Shown here: piece after piece, positions 46,156-55,432 of the stretch
Numbering within the stretch: position 1 is the stretch's first letter
Layout: each line of letters begins with the position of its first letter
NCBI RefSeq assembly: GCF_024814435.1
Contig: NZ_JANUXY010000003.1
Coordinates: 124,001 to 188,000, forward strand
DNA length: 64,000 nt
Direction: 5' to 3'
From: Staphylococcus americanisciuri
GTDB taxonomy: Bacteria > Bacillota > Bacilli > Staphylococcales > Staphylococcaceae
Translations under genes and position numbers: made by a program
The notes under the pieces: model-generated
Database searches by the model: none
What the model was told of the DNA's origin: nothing
What the model saw: only the letters and a program-made list of their open reading frames with translations

Positions 46156-46222
46156 ATAATCCCTCCTCAATAACCCTTAAAACTACTTTTATTTATATTG
46201 TTTAATGCCTAAATAACGCAAA

Positions 46223-46236
46223 TGGAACCGGTACCA
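46223..46236 (-). promoter_or_regulatory. LacI/ScrR-type operator of scrA
   Basis: TGGAACCGGTACCA, a palindrome with ACCGGT core and TGG/CCA ends, lies 68 bp before scrA and just downstream of a TATAAT hexamer on the minus strand. Its form fits the LacI-family regulator ScrR. Confidence 0.6.
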
Positions 46237-46747
46237 AAACTACTTGATTATATTTTACTTACTTTGTGTTGTAGAATCAATGGCATTTATAAAATTTCTC
46301 ACAATTTTTTCTCAAAGTTCATTTTAAAGTCATTAAAAAAACATATTCTCGATTCAAAAATACGAACATATGTGCTATATTAATAACACTTATCTTTTAA
46401 TTGATTTCCTCTCTTCAAGAACTTATGCAGTCTTATTCGTTATGCAATGCACATCGATCGTACTATCTTTGACACTTCCTCCAGCTCTCCTGATTTTTTA
46501 ACTTAATGCGTCATTTTTTTACACATTTTTTATGCTTTGGTCTTATTTTTTTAGTTTTTTACTTCATTTTTATACTTATTTAGCATTTTTTTAATGTTTT
46601 TCACCCTACCAATATGTCAAAACTTTTCTATATAAGACAGAAATATACAATTACCTCAAACACATTGTTACTGCCATTTCGACAACTATATAATTAATCA
46701 TATTTATTGTTGTTTATTACGTATTTTGAGAATGGAAGAGGTTAGCT
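46237..46747. other. AT-rich upstream region of rsp
   Basis: About 500 bp with long T tracts, especially 46500-46620 (repeated T5-T8 runs). No gene can be supported. The T-tract DNA may be curved and act as a binding or UP-element region for the rsp promoter. Confidence 0.4.
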
Positions 46748-48871
46748 ATGCGAGGAATTACAATTGAATTGTTGACACAGTGCCAGTCCGAAACGTATCG
46801 CGTACTTGACGAGATACAATTACTAGTGTCATTAGATGGCATTCTTGATATACAACACAATGGCAGAAGTCGTCATTGCTATAACCATATCGCGATTATT
46901 AACAACTTGGATATCGTTCAAATTTCGAACGCACAATCAATGCTAAAAGTATGTATTCCAATGCATTTTTTCTCAAAATATCATGCAAATAATCATACGG
47001 GCTACTTCAGCCAAGATCGCTTCTCTTCGCATACCAAAGTCATTTCTTTGTTAAAACGTATTATTAAGGATGACCAAAACAAGCATAGTCAAGCACTTAT
47101 GTATGATATCTTGAAGATTTTATTTGAAGAATCATATGTTCAAATAAAAGATTTTTATACACCTGATATATGTGTTAATAACAAGTTGTTAAACAACATT
47201 TTGCAGTATATGTATGACCATCTAGATACACGCGTTTCACTTAAAGTTTTAAGCGAACACTTTTATGTTTCACAATCTTACATTTCTATACTGTTCAATA
47301 AGTATTTGAATTATAGTTTTAAAACATTCTTTCTTACTTTAAAAGTAGGATATTCTTTACATTCACTTTTAACCACCAACGATACAATTCAGAGTATTGC
47401 TGCACAATATGGTTTTTCGAACTATAGCAATTACTCAAAAATATTCAAGTCCTATATTGAGATAAGTCCTGCAGATTATCGCACACAAGCAGGTAATATG
47501 GATGTTATGTTGACCGTACAACCTTTTGATTATGAACATTTCATTGGTTACCTTACACCAGACAATCTATCCCATTCAGCCATGAACATTACAATTGATT
47601 TCAATGAATTAGAACAACCGAGCTATACCCACAATCGGCAACTCTATCTCGAAGTATCGAACATTCATATATACGATGCAATACAACAGATGCATACACA
47701 GTTGGTTGATTCGACAGCACCAGCCAACTTAACACTTTACTTTCAAGACTTGTCCGCCAAAGAGATGCGTTTTAATAACACTATCGAACTCAATCACTTT
47801 TGTCAGTGTATCAAGTCAATCAACCTTTCATATGCCTTTCGAATTCATAATATGAAGCAATTTGAAGCATTTGATCAGTTCGTTTTGAAGCCGATGTTGC
47901 GTGTCATGTCTATAAATCCATACATTATCCAACCTGAAGACTTCAAGGTGTCTCTCATTCTCATGTCTCATTATTTTTCGGCTCAAGAGATGATCTATAT
48001 TAAACAACACATGTGCAAATACCTACCACATTGTCAAGTTGCATTGTTTGTTCAAACACCATTCTCTTCCAAGCATCAAAGAACAATCCATACAATGTGT
48101 CAACAAGGCGTTTCATTCGACTATTATTGTATCCCCTTTGCTGCACTTATCGAATCAACTTCAACACTAATTACACCATCACTTATCGACAATGTGTTGA
48201 ACAGATTTCAGCTGAGCATGGATGATAGCTACACACCGATTGTACTTACTGACTTAGATGAAACAACAATGGCAAATTTGTGGCGTATATCCACCATCTC
48301 TTATCCAAATAAGTTTTTAAGTCTATTATTAGCACTTCCTAGTATCGTCTCAGGCATTGGTTTTGCACTGACATCATCACCTAAGAATGCCATTGCATAT
48401 TACAATCAATATAGTCATCAACTACCTTATGGCTATATCAATCAACTCTATCAGCACTTCGCTGGCAGGCTAAATAGTCAAACGGAACATTACTTATTGC
48501 ATGATACAGACGATGCATACTTATTGTTATTATTTGACCCTTATTTCTCTCAAAGCAATATCACATCCTATGCACCACAGACATACAACTATCAAGTGCT
48601 AAGTGCCTATACACTCTCAACACAACTAGTTGTGACATATACTTATGATGAGGTTCACTCCAATGTAACAAATGGCATTTCCCAAGACATGGAATTATAT
48701 TATTTACCGTCAAAAGATGTTGAACTCATTCACCAAACATTCCAACTACAACCGCATGTAACTGTGCATAATTTTTTCAACAAAATATTGCATATCTCAT
48801 TACCGCCTCAACAAATTAAATTGATTAAAATCTATAAACATAAAGCAACGAAAAAGACTCATATATTATAA
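46748..48871 (+). CDS. rsp: Rsp, large AraC-family global regulator
   Basis: The 707-residue protein is unusually long for AraC/XylS proteins. Residues 1-120 are a sensor-like region, the double HTH is at about 150-250 (SLKVLSEHFYVSQSYISILF and TIQSIAAQYGFSNYSNYSKIFK, then SPADYR), and over 450 residues follow with no recognised domain, only TIM-barrel-like patterns. Length and place next to scrA match Rsp, which in S. aureus controls surface proteins, haemolysis and biofilm. GAGGTTAG before ATG. Confidence 0.9.
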   Translation: MRGITIELLTQCQSETYRVLDEIQLLVSLDGILDIQHNGRSRHCYNHIAIINNLDIVQISNAQSMLKVCIPMHFFSKYHANNHTGYFSQDRFSSHTKVISLLKRIIKDDQNKHSQALMYDILKILFEESYVQIKDFYTPDICVNNKLLNNILQYMYDHLDTRVSLKVLSEHFYVSQSYISILFNKYLNYSFKTFFLTLKVGYSLHSLLTTNDTIQSIAAQYGFSNYSNYSKIFKSYIEISPADYRTQAGNMDVMLTVQPFDYEHFIGYLTPDNLSHSAMNITIDFNELEQPSYTHNRQLYLEVSNIHIYDAIQQMHTQLVDSTAPANLTLYFQDLSAKEMRFNNTIELNHFCQCIKSINLSYAFRIHNMKQFEAFDQFVLKPMLRVMSINPYIIQPEDFKVSLILMSHYFSAQEMIYIKQHMCKYLPHCQVALFVQTPFSSKHQRTIHTMCQQGVSFDYYCIPFAALIESTSTLITPSLIDNVLNRFQLSMDDSYTPIVLTDLDETTMANLWRISTISYPNKFLSLLLALPSIVSGIGFALTSSPKNAIAYYNQYSHQLPYGYINQLYQHFAGRLNSQTEHYLLHDTDDAYLLLLFDPYFSQSNITSYAPQTYNYQVLSAYTLSTQLVVTYTYDEVHSNVTNGISQDMELYYLPSKDVELIHQTFQLQPHVTVHNFFNKILHISLPPQQIKLIKIYKHKATKKTHIL

Positions 48872-48900
48872 AAGGTGGCTCACTCGTGCAAGCCACCTTT
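48871..48900. terminator. Bidirectional terminator between rsp and the CynX-type gene
   Basis: AAAGGTGGCT (48871-48880) with AGCCACCTTT (48891-48900) between convergent genes. Confidence 0.85.
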
Positions 48901-48902
48901 AT

Positions 48903-50105
48903 TTACTCGATATATTCATTTTTTGTTGCATACCAGCCGAATATTAAGACCATGGCATTCATTGTCAACATCATCATAATCACAACAGACCATGTATGAC
49001 ATAGATCGTAAACAATACCAATTAAAAATGGACCGACAGCTGCAATCCAGTAACCTACAGATTGACCAAATCCAGAGAGTGCCATACTAACCTGCGTTGT
49101 CTTAGCACGAATTGAAAACAATGTCATACACACACTAAAACATGCGCCAATACCCATCCCAGTGAAAACCATCGCAAAGATTAGCAACCAGTATTGCTCC
49201 GTAAAAAGTAAACTAAATCCTATCCCCATCAACGCTACAATAATATAGACCAGCACACGTTGGCTCTGCATGCGCGCCGCAATAATTGGGAATGTAAACG
49301 TCATAGGCAATTGTGCAAATTGATTCAGCATTAAAAAATATCCTGCTGACTCAGGCGCAATCCCTTTACCCACTAAAATAGATGGATACCATGCAACAAT
49401 ACTGTAAAACATCATAGATTGGAAAGCCATCATTAATGCAACTGCCCACGCCATCTTAGAACGATAGATTTTTACAGATTTCTGATTGACTTCTGTATCG
49501 GAACTTATAGTCTCCATACTCTCATCCGTTTTCTTAAGTTGTGGTAACCATACCAACACCGCACTTACAGCTATCACGACCCAAAATGCTAACGACAACC
49601 GATAAGATAAGGAAGATAATGTTGATAATGGATAGCTCAAGCCACCACCCAGTCCTGCTGTAAAGTTCATCGTTGCACTATAAATTCCTGTAATCAAACC
49701 AATCTGTAATGGAAAACGCCACTTGGCATATGCGGGCAACGTCACATTGCCAAATGCAATCGCAATACCTAAGACGACTGTTCCAATAAAAAAGGTTACA
49801 ACGCCACCACTCACACGTAAGACAAGTCCAACAATCGTCAGCAATACAGCATAGAACAAGACGTGCGGCATCGCATAGCGCTCCAATACTTTGGAAGCCA
49901 ATGGTGAAAAAATGCCAAAAATAATCAACGGTATCGTCGTGATTAACCCTGCCACACCATTATTAATATGTAAATCTGCTTTAATATTATCGATAACGGG
50001 CCCAACGGCTGTTAAGGGGGCACGCAACGTTCCTGCAATAAGCACAATACCAATTACTAACAGCCATTGATCTTGAATACGTCTTCCTTGCAATTGGTTG
50101 GTCAT
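48903..50105 (-). CDS. CynX/NimT-type MFS transporter
   Basis: The 400-residue protein has twelve spans and the CynX pattern at its N-terminus (IVLIAGTLRAPLTAVGPVIDNIK), then GIAIAFGNVTLPAYAKWRFP and GFGQSVGYWIAAVGPFLIG. These proteins export or import anions such as cyanate or nitroimidazole-like compounds; the substrate here is unknown. ATG at 50105 follows GGAGG. Convergent with rsp. Confidence 0.86.
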   Translation of the reverse strand: MTNQLQGRRIQDQWLLVIGIVLIAGTLRAPLTAVGPVIDNIKADLHINNGVAGLITTIPLIIFGIFSPLASKVLERYAMPHVLFYAVLLTIVGLVLRVSGGVVTFFIGTVVLGIAIAFGNVTLPAYAKWRFPLQIGLITGIYSATMNFTAGLGGGLSYPLSTLSSLSYRLSLAFWVVIAVSAVLVWLPQLKKTDESMETISSDTEVNQKSVKIYRSKMAWAVALMMAFQSMMFYSIVAWYPSILVGKGIAPESAGYFLMLNQFAQLPMTFTFPIIAARMQSQRVLVYIIVALMGIGFSLLFTEQYWLLIFAMVFTGMGIGACFSVCMTLFSIRAKTTQVSMALSGFGQSVGYWIAAVGPFLIGIVYDLCHTWSVVIMMMLTMNAMVLIFGWYATKNEYIE

Positions 50106-50415
50106 TAACAAATCCTCCAGTTCATATATAGCTTTATCTTATCATAATCAATCGTCACTTTTACGCATAAGTTACATACAATCTATCCACTATAATTCCT
50201 ATAATATACGAAGATAACTACCCAATAATATGTCCTTATGCCACCTAAGACAGGTATTGTTTTCCACCTTATTTTTCTCACTTTATGTCTATTTTTCTGC
50301 TAATCTTCTATCTTTCGTCACAATTTTGTCACGAATTCATTTGATTTTCTACTTTCTGTATCCGTTTTCTTTAGTTACAATAAAGGTATCTTTACATAAA
50401 GGAGTCTATAAATAG

Positions 50416-50763
50416 ATGAAACAAAAACAAACATTGGGTATTGCTATTATTGTAGTGATGTTAGTTGTAACAGTCGGCATTGTTATCGCTATTATGGTGT
50501 CTAGCCAAAAAGAAACTTACTATGGCTACATGATGGATGATACAACAGCTGAGAAGATCGTTAACGCTTCAACAGGCGAAGTTGAAGAGCATGTAACACT
50601 TACACCAGACGAGCATTTCAAACCACATAAAGGAGACTTCGTGATGCTCACTGCTAAAAAAGGTGGAGATCATGAATTCGTCAAACAAGAAATTGTAGAA
50701 CACGATGATGTTCCACATGGTCTCATGATGAAAATTCATGAAATGCATATGCATAATCACTAA
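50416..50763 (+). CDS. DUF4889-like membrane-anchored protein with His/Met-rich tail
   Basis: The 115-residue protein has one N-terminal membrane span (residues 8-28), an extracytoplasmic domain with YYGYMMDDTTAEKIVNASTG, and a tail ending with HGLMMKIHEMHMHNH. The tail has five His and five Met in the last 20 residues and looks able to bind copper or zinc. The family is known only as DUF4889 in staphylococci. AAAGGAG ribosome site at 50397. The preceding 310-bp gap is T-rich promoter DNA; the 61-codon frame at 50230 has no ribosome site. Confidence 0.8.
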   Translation: MKQKQTLGIAIIVVMLVVTVGIVIAIMVSSQKETYYGYMMDDTTAEKIVNASTGEVEEHVTLTPDEHFKPHKGDFVMLTAKKGGDHEFVKQEIVEHDDVPHGLMMKIHEMHMHNH

Positions 50764-50797
50764 AACATACGTAAATAACAAATATTAATATTTTATA

Positions 50798-50825
50798 CAA
50801 GAATCGATTACTTAACCGATTCTTG
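50798..50825. terminator. Terminator at the DUF4889/DMT boundary
   Basis: CAAGAATCG (50798-50806) with CGATTCTTG (50817-50825), followed by T7 on the plus strand. Confidence 0.8.
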
Positions 50826-51728
50826 TTATTTTTTTACTACGGACAAGACGATAACCATGAGAATGATAAATACGACACCTAAGAGTTGCCACGCGCCAAA
50901 AGATACATCTAGCCACACGATTGATGTAAGTAATGCCATCAGTGGCTCAATCGTGCCTAACAAGCTCGCTTCATGTGGAAATAAATAATGCAAACTATCA
51001 ATGTAAAACCAAAAGGCAATCATCGTTCCAAAAACTATCGCAAACCAAAAAAGTGCATGTGTCTGAAATGACCATTCTGCTAATGAAACTTGCCATGGCG
51101 GGTGAATAAAACTCAATGCACTCCCACCAATAAACATTCCCCAACCAACGACATTCAATGACCCCCAGCGTGCAAGTAATCTAACTGGATAAACTGTGTA
51201 AAACGCCAATGCAATGGCTGATAATAATCCCCAAATAATAGCACGCTTTGGGACTTGCAAGTTTTCAACATGCCCGTTGGTTAACAATAAGTATGTGCCT
51301 AATAATGCGAATAGAATAGCTAATGCCTCTTTGACACCAAAATTTGTTACTTTCCTTATAACTAAATAAGCAATAATAAAAATAGGGCCTATGTATTGTA
51401 ACAATGTCGCTACTGCCGCATTTCCATAATTGATTGCTGACATAAAGGTATATTGAACAGCTAGCATACCAAAAATACCATAAATAATGATTTGTATCGC
51501 TGCACGCTTATCCCTCCAAATCAACAAGACTTTCTTACCTTGCGTTATAAAGGACACCATTATTAACAACAAGCCAGATATAGCTAACCTTACCGCTACA
51601 AACCAGGTGACGTCGATGTTTTCCTGTTGAAATAACCATTGTGACACAGTCCCACCTACACCCCAAAATGTAGCACTAATAATCACGAGTATATAACCAA
51701 TCCAGCGCTTTTGATGTTGTAACGTCAT
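50826..51728 (-). CDS. EamA/DMT-family permease
   Basis: The 300-residue protein has ten spans in two EamA repeats: IIISATFWGVGGTVSQWLF at the start of repeat one and the LLSAIALAFYTVYPVRLLARWG/HEASLLGTIEPLMALL pattern in repeat two. Such permeases export metabolites or drugs; no substrate can be inferred. GGGAGGAAAC before ATG at 51728. Confidence 0.88.
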   Translation of the reverse strand: MTLQHQKRWIGYILVIISATFWGVGGTVSQWLFQQENIDVTWFVAVRLAISGLLLIMVSFITQGKKVLLIWRDKRAAIQIIIYGIFGMLAVQYTFMSAINYGNAAVATLLQYIGPIFIIAYLVIRKVTNFGVKEALAILFALLGTYLLLTNGHVENLQVPKRAIIWGLLSAIALAFYTVYPVRLLARWGSLNVVGWGMFIGGSALSFIHPPWQVSLAEWSFQTHALFWFAIVFGTMIAFWFYIDSLHYLFPHEASLLGTIEPLMALLTSIVWLDVSFGAWQLLGVVFIILMVIVLSVVKK

Positions 51729-51816
51729 ATGTTTCCTCCCGTTCTACGCCATTTTTATCAATCTAACATGTTTTTTCTATATCATACAATCTTTATTTTC
51801 TGCTATCATAAATAGA

Positions 51817-51855
51817 AAAACCTTGCTGTGTCTTTTAACCACACAACAAAGTTTT
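51817..51855 (-). terminator. Terminator of the M42 peptidase gene
   Basis: AAACCTTGCTGTGT with ACACAACAAAGTTT just past the stop codon. Confidence 0.7.
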
Positions 51856-51867
51856 CCCAGCAATAAC

Positions 51868-52941
51868 TTACCAAATAATATTTTCAACTACTTCATCCGT
51901 TAAAGATTTAACGACTTCAGCTACAAGTTTGACTGCTTGTTGATAGTCTGATTGGCTCATAACTGAAACGTTTGAGTGCATATAACGAAGTGGCACGGAT
52001 AATGCAACAGATGGGACGCCGTCTAGTGATTTATGAATATTGCCTGCATCTGTGCCTCCGCCTGGTAATGAATCCCATTGCAATTGAATGCCGTGTGCTT
52101 TAGCAACCTTTTTGATATGTCGTATCAATCCAACATGACCAATGTTACTTGCATCCATATTTAATACTAATGGGCCTTCACCTAACTTTACATCGCCATC
52201 TGTCATACCCGGTGTATCATATGCAACACCAACATCAACAGCAATGGCAAGGTCAGGTTTAATTTTATGTGTAGCAACTTGTGCACCACGCAAACCGACT
52301 TCTTCTTGAACATTGGCACCTGCCACTAAGTTGACATCTAATGTGTCCTCTTTCAATGCTGCCATCACATCAACTGCAAGTGCACAGCCGAAACGATTGT
52401 CGAATGCTTTCGCTGTCATATAATCATCATTTAATAATGTTTCAAATTCAGAATACGGTGTAATCATATTACCAATCTCGATACCTGCCGCTTCGACTTC
52501 TGCCTTATCGTGCGCACCAACATCAATAAACATATTTTTGATATCGACAGGTTTGTTGCGCTCTTCCACCCCTAACACGTGTGGTGGTTTGGAACCGATA
52601 ATACCACGAATTTTTTTACCCTCATCCGTTGTAATCGTCACCTTTTGCGACAACATTACTTGATTCCACCAACCACCAATCGGCGTGAATTTAATAAAAC
52701 CGTTATCGTCAATCTTTGTCACCATAAAACCAATTTCATCTAAATGACCTGCAATCATAATCGTACGTTGCCCTTTTTGAGAAGCTTTTTTCCCAAAGAC
52801 ACCGCCAAGATTATCATAAATCATCTCATCACTATTTGGCTCAAGCAACGCAATCATTGCCTTTTTGACATCATATTCATGGCCAGCAATACCATCAAGA
52901 TCGGTTAAGTGCTTTAATAATTTCTTTGTTTCTGTCATCAT
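51868..52941 (-). CDS. M42-family metallo-aminopeptidase
   Basis: The 357-residue protein has the M42 dinuclear-metal signature: AGHLDEIGFMV (metal His and base Asp region, near residue 66), KAFDNRFGCALAVDVM (metal Asp), VQEEVGLRGAQVA (catalytic Glu pair), AVDVG and LPGGGTDAGNIH (late His ligand region). It is a cytosolic aminopeptidase of the PepA/YsdC/FrvX group that trims peptides. Two consecutive ATGs (52941, 52938) follow GGGGTG. Single gene. Confidence 0.92.
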   Translation of the reverse strand: MMTETKKLLKHLTDLDGIAGHEYDVKKAMIALLEPNSDEMIYDNLGGVFGKKASQKGQRTIMIAGHLDEIGFMVTKIDDNGFIKFTPIGGWWNQVMLSQKVTITTDEGKKIRGIIGSKPPHVLGVEERNKPVDIKNMFIDVGAHDKAEVEAAGIEIGNMITPYSEFETLLNDDYMTAKAFDNRFGCALAVDVMAALKEDTLDVNLVAGANVQEEVGLRGAQVATHKIKPDLAIAVDVGVAYDTPGMTDGDVKLGEGPLVLNMDASNIGHVGLIRHIKKVAKAHGIQLQWDSLPGGGTDAGNIHKSLDGVPSVALSVPLRYMHSNVSVMSQSDYQQAVKLVAEVVKSLTDEVVENIIW

Positions 52942-53001
52942 TTATACACCCCTTATATTCTTTTCTTTTTATGATACCAAAAGACATAATATTTTGTATA
53001 T

Positions 53002-53072
53002 TAGGGAGTGAAACAGAAATCTCATGTTGCTAAAAAATACCGTTGTCCCACCTCAACAAAGCTGAGCAGTTA
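53002..53072. repeat. Dispersed intergenic repeat, decayed copy 8
   Basis: GGGAGTGAAACAGAAATCT...TTGTCCCACCTCAACAAAGCTGAGCAG resembles the second and first stems of the family in rearranged order. The 281-bp gap has no gene. Confidence 0.5.
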
Positions 53073-53222
53073 TGAAAAAAACATATTTTACGACAACTTC
53101 TGCTACTACGTCATTCCCCACACTTTGAACAGTATTTTCTATTTAATGCCCCACTGTCTAATAGATACAAAAAATCTCAACAAAACATGCCGAACAAATG
53201 TCTCGTTAAGATTTTCTGATGT

Positions 53223-53579
53223 TTATTTCATTTTATAGTTATCATCAAAGAAGTTATATTTTGCCTTCTTATCGTGCTTTTTCGTCTCTGTATTGAATCC
53301 TTGTAAGAAAAGCCCTCGCTTTAAATGAATCGGTTGGGCAATATATGTGTTTTTCTCATCACCTTCTAATGTAAGTTCTTTATAGAAAATACCTTTACGC
53401 GGATCATATTCTTCTTTTTCCTTAATTATTTTCTTATCTAAATGTTGCTCTGTTAAATATTGGTCGATTAACTTTAAATTTTGACTCTTTTGATAGCCTT
53501 TGTAACCAAAAAATCCTGCCCCAACGAGAATAAATAATACAATAGCTGCTAATATAAACCCCATAATTTTTTTAAACAT
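53223..53579 (-). CDS. DUF3139 protein with N-terminal membrane anchor
   Basis: The 118-residue protein has one span (residues 5-26) followed by GYKGYQKSQNLKLIDQYLTEQ and a conserved KEKEEYDPRKGIFYKELTLEGDEKNTY block, the DUF3139 pattern. A short Lys-rich C-terminus follows. Exported and membrane-anchored; function not known. ATG at 53579 with GGAGG upstream is preferred over the 53621 start. Confidence 0.8.
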   Translation of the reverse strand: MFKKIMGFILAAIVLFILVGAGFFGYKGYQKSQNLKLIDQYLTEQHLDKKIIKEKEEYDPRKGIFYKELTLEGDEKNTYIAQPIHLKRGLFLQGFNTETKKHDKKAKYNFFDDNYKMK

Positions 53580-53770
53580 GGCGCACGCCTCCAACTTGAT
53601 ATATATGATACATCTTACCATAATTCAAACGTTTTCAGTATTAACTCTTCTCCACGTCACATAATCGTCAGAACTCAATCATGTTATCAAATCATTTGTG
53701 CAACAATGATGAAAACCTTTACAATAATGATAGTAATTATTTTACTACATTTAAGAAAGGGGGACTGCTG

Positions 53771-55366
53771 ATGCACACATTTTGGCAGACACCTGATAGT
53801 CGCGCAGCTTTACTTAAACAACTTGTAGCACATCCTAGCGTCACACATTCTCATGGTGAAACAACTTTTCCAATGATGGTTCGTGACTTACTGATGCAAC
53901 TCCCATACTTTCAACAACATTCCGAATACATATCTCTTGTGGAAACAGATGATGCCCGTCATGCAGTCATGGCATTTTACCATTCACCACAAGCCACTCA
54001 AACAATTACATTGATTAGCCATTATGATACTGTTGGAATTGAGGACTACGGTCCCTTTCAACCCTACGCATTTGATATGGATCAACTCACTACAAAATTT
54101 CAACAAGATATGCGTTATTTAGATCAAATGAGTCAAGATGATTTGCATTCAGGTGACTATTTATTTGGTCGTGGCTCTATGGACATGAAGCCAGGTCTCA
54201 TGTTACATATGTCACTTATCGAACAAGCTATCATTGAACAATGGGAAGTCAACCTTATTTTGATGACAGTCCCAGACGAGGAAGTCACTTCAAAAGGCAT
54301 GCATGCTGCTGTTACGTATTTAGCTCAACTCTGTGACCGATATGACTTGTCTATCGCTTTACATCTGAACAGTGAGCCAACTTTCCAACAAGCACATCAT
54401 GATACGAATCATTATCACTATACAGGATCTATCGGTAAGATTATGCCGGGCGTACTCGTTTATGGATGCGAAACACATGTAGGTACGCCTGCTAATGGAT
54501 TGAGTTCAAATTTTATTTTAAGTTATATTCAACAGGAAATAGAATATCACACACGTTTTCAAGAGTATTTTGAAATAGAGGAAACACCTCTGCCCGTCAG
54601 TTTACGAGTTACAGATATTAAGCAACACTATGATGTGCAAACACCCTTCCGCTCGGTTGCACTTTTCAATATGTTCTTGTTTAAACGTAATGCGAACGAA
54701 CTTTTCGCTAACTTCAATAATGCGGTGACTGACGGTATGAATAAAGGTCTATCCACCTATCAACAACGTATTGCAACAACAGGTGGTACAGCATTTGATA
54801 TGCAGTTAATAACCTATGATAAGCTGTTGCAATATGCCATTGAACATTATGGTCAAGAGAAAGTGAATGAAATCATTCATACACATATTCAGATTGAAGC
54901 GGAACCACATATGCAATCTATCGTAGTGGTCGATGCTTTAATGCGTTTATGCCGTGAGTTAGGTCCAACAGTTGTAACATTCTTTGCACCCCCATATTAT
55001 CCGGCGACTAATGCCTCTTATCATCCTTTAACTGAGCGCATTAGTGAGACCATTGATGCTACATTACAAGCGCAGTTCAATCGTAAATCAAAGCGCATTC
55101 ATTACTTCAATGGTATTAGTGATCTAAGCTATGTCGCACCATCACCTAATGGATCGGGCTTTGAAGCTTATGCAGATAATACCCCTGTTTTTAATAAAAC
55201 ATACACAATTCCATTCGAAGCGATTGAAGCTATTCAGGCACCAATGATGAACTGTGGTCCTATTGGTAAAGACGCACACAAAGTGACAGAACGCATTCAT
55301 ACAAAAAGTGCTTTTGAAGAACTACCTGTTATTTTGTCAACTATCATTAAACAGCACTTTTTATAA
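53771..55366 (+). CDS. M20-family peptidase, RocB-like
   Basis: The 531-residue protein has the M20 metallopeptidase core: LISHYDTVGIEDYGP (metal His and Asp), LFGRGSMDMKPGL (bridging Asp), VPDEEVTSKGM (catalytic Glu and metal Glu), and a late CGPIGKDAHKVTERIH with metal His. Its length and order match RocB, an arginine-utilisation hydrolase of uncertain reaction. ATG at 53771 follows GAAAGGGGG; the upstream extension lacks a ribosome site. No roc partners are adjacent. Confidence 0.87.
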   Translation: MHTFWQTPDSRAALLKQLVAHPSVTHSHGETTFPMMVRDLLMQLPYFQQHSEYISLVETDDARHAVMAFYHSPQATQTITLISHYDTVGIEDYGPFQPYAFDMDQLTTKFQQDMRYLDQMSQDDLHSGDYLFGRGSMDMKPGLMLHMSLIEQAIIEQWEVNLILMTVPDEEVTSKGMHAAVTYLAQLCDRYDLSIALHLNSEPTFQQAHHDTNHYHYTGSIGKIMPGVLVYGCETHVGTPANGLSSNFILSYIQQEIEYHTRFQEYFEIEETPLPVSLRVTDIKQHYDVQTPFRSVALFNMFLFKRNANELFANFNNAVTDGMNKGLSTYQQRIATTGGTAFDMQLITYDKLLQYAIEHYGQEKVNEIIHTHIQIEAEPHMQSIVVVDALMRLCRELGPTVVTFFAPPYYPATNASYHPLTERISETIDATLQAQFNRKSKRIHYFNGISDLSYVAPSPNGSGFEAYADNTPVFNKTYTIPFEAIEAIQAPMMNCGPIGKDAHKVTERIHTKSAFEELPVILSTIIKQHFL

Positions 55367-55371
55367 GTATC

Positions 55372-55419
55372 AAAAAGACATTGTATTGACTACAATTTTG
55401 ACCAATACAATGTCTTTTT
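55372..55419. terminator. Bidirectional terminator
   Basis: AAAAAGACATTGTATTG (55372-55388) with CAATACAATGTCTTTTT (55403-55419), 17-bp perfect arms between convergent genes. Confidence 0.92.
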
Positions 55420-55432
55420 ACATTCTATTATT

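Noticed and set aside
50230..50415. 61-codon plus-strand frame before the DUF4889 gene
   Set aside because: No ribosome site, T-rich promoter-like DNA, and it ends in the leader of the real gene.
53008..53238. 76-codon plus-strand frame
   Set aside because: It lies in a degenerate copy of the dispersed repeat and has no ribosome site.
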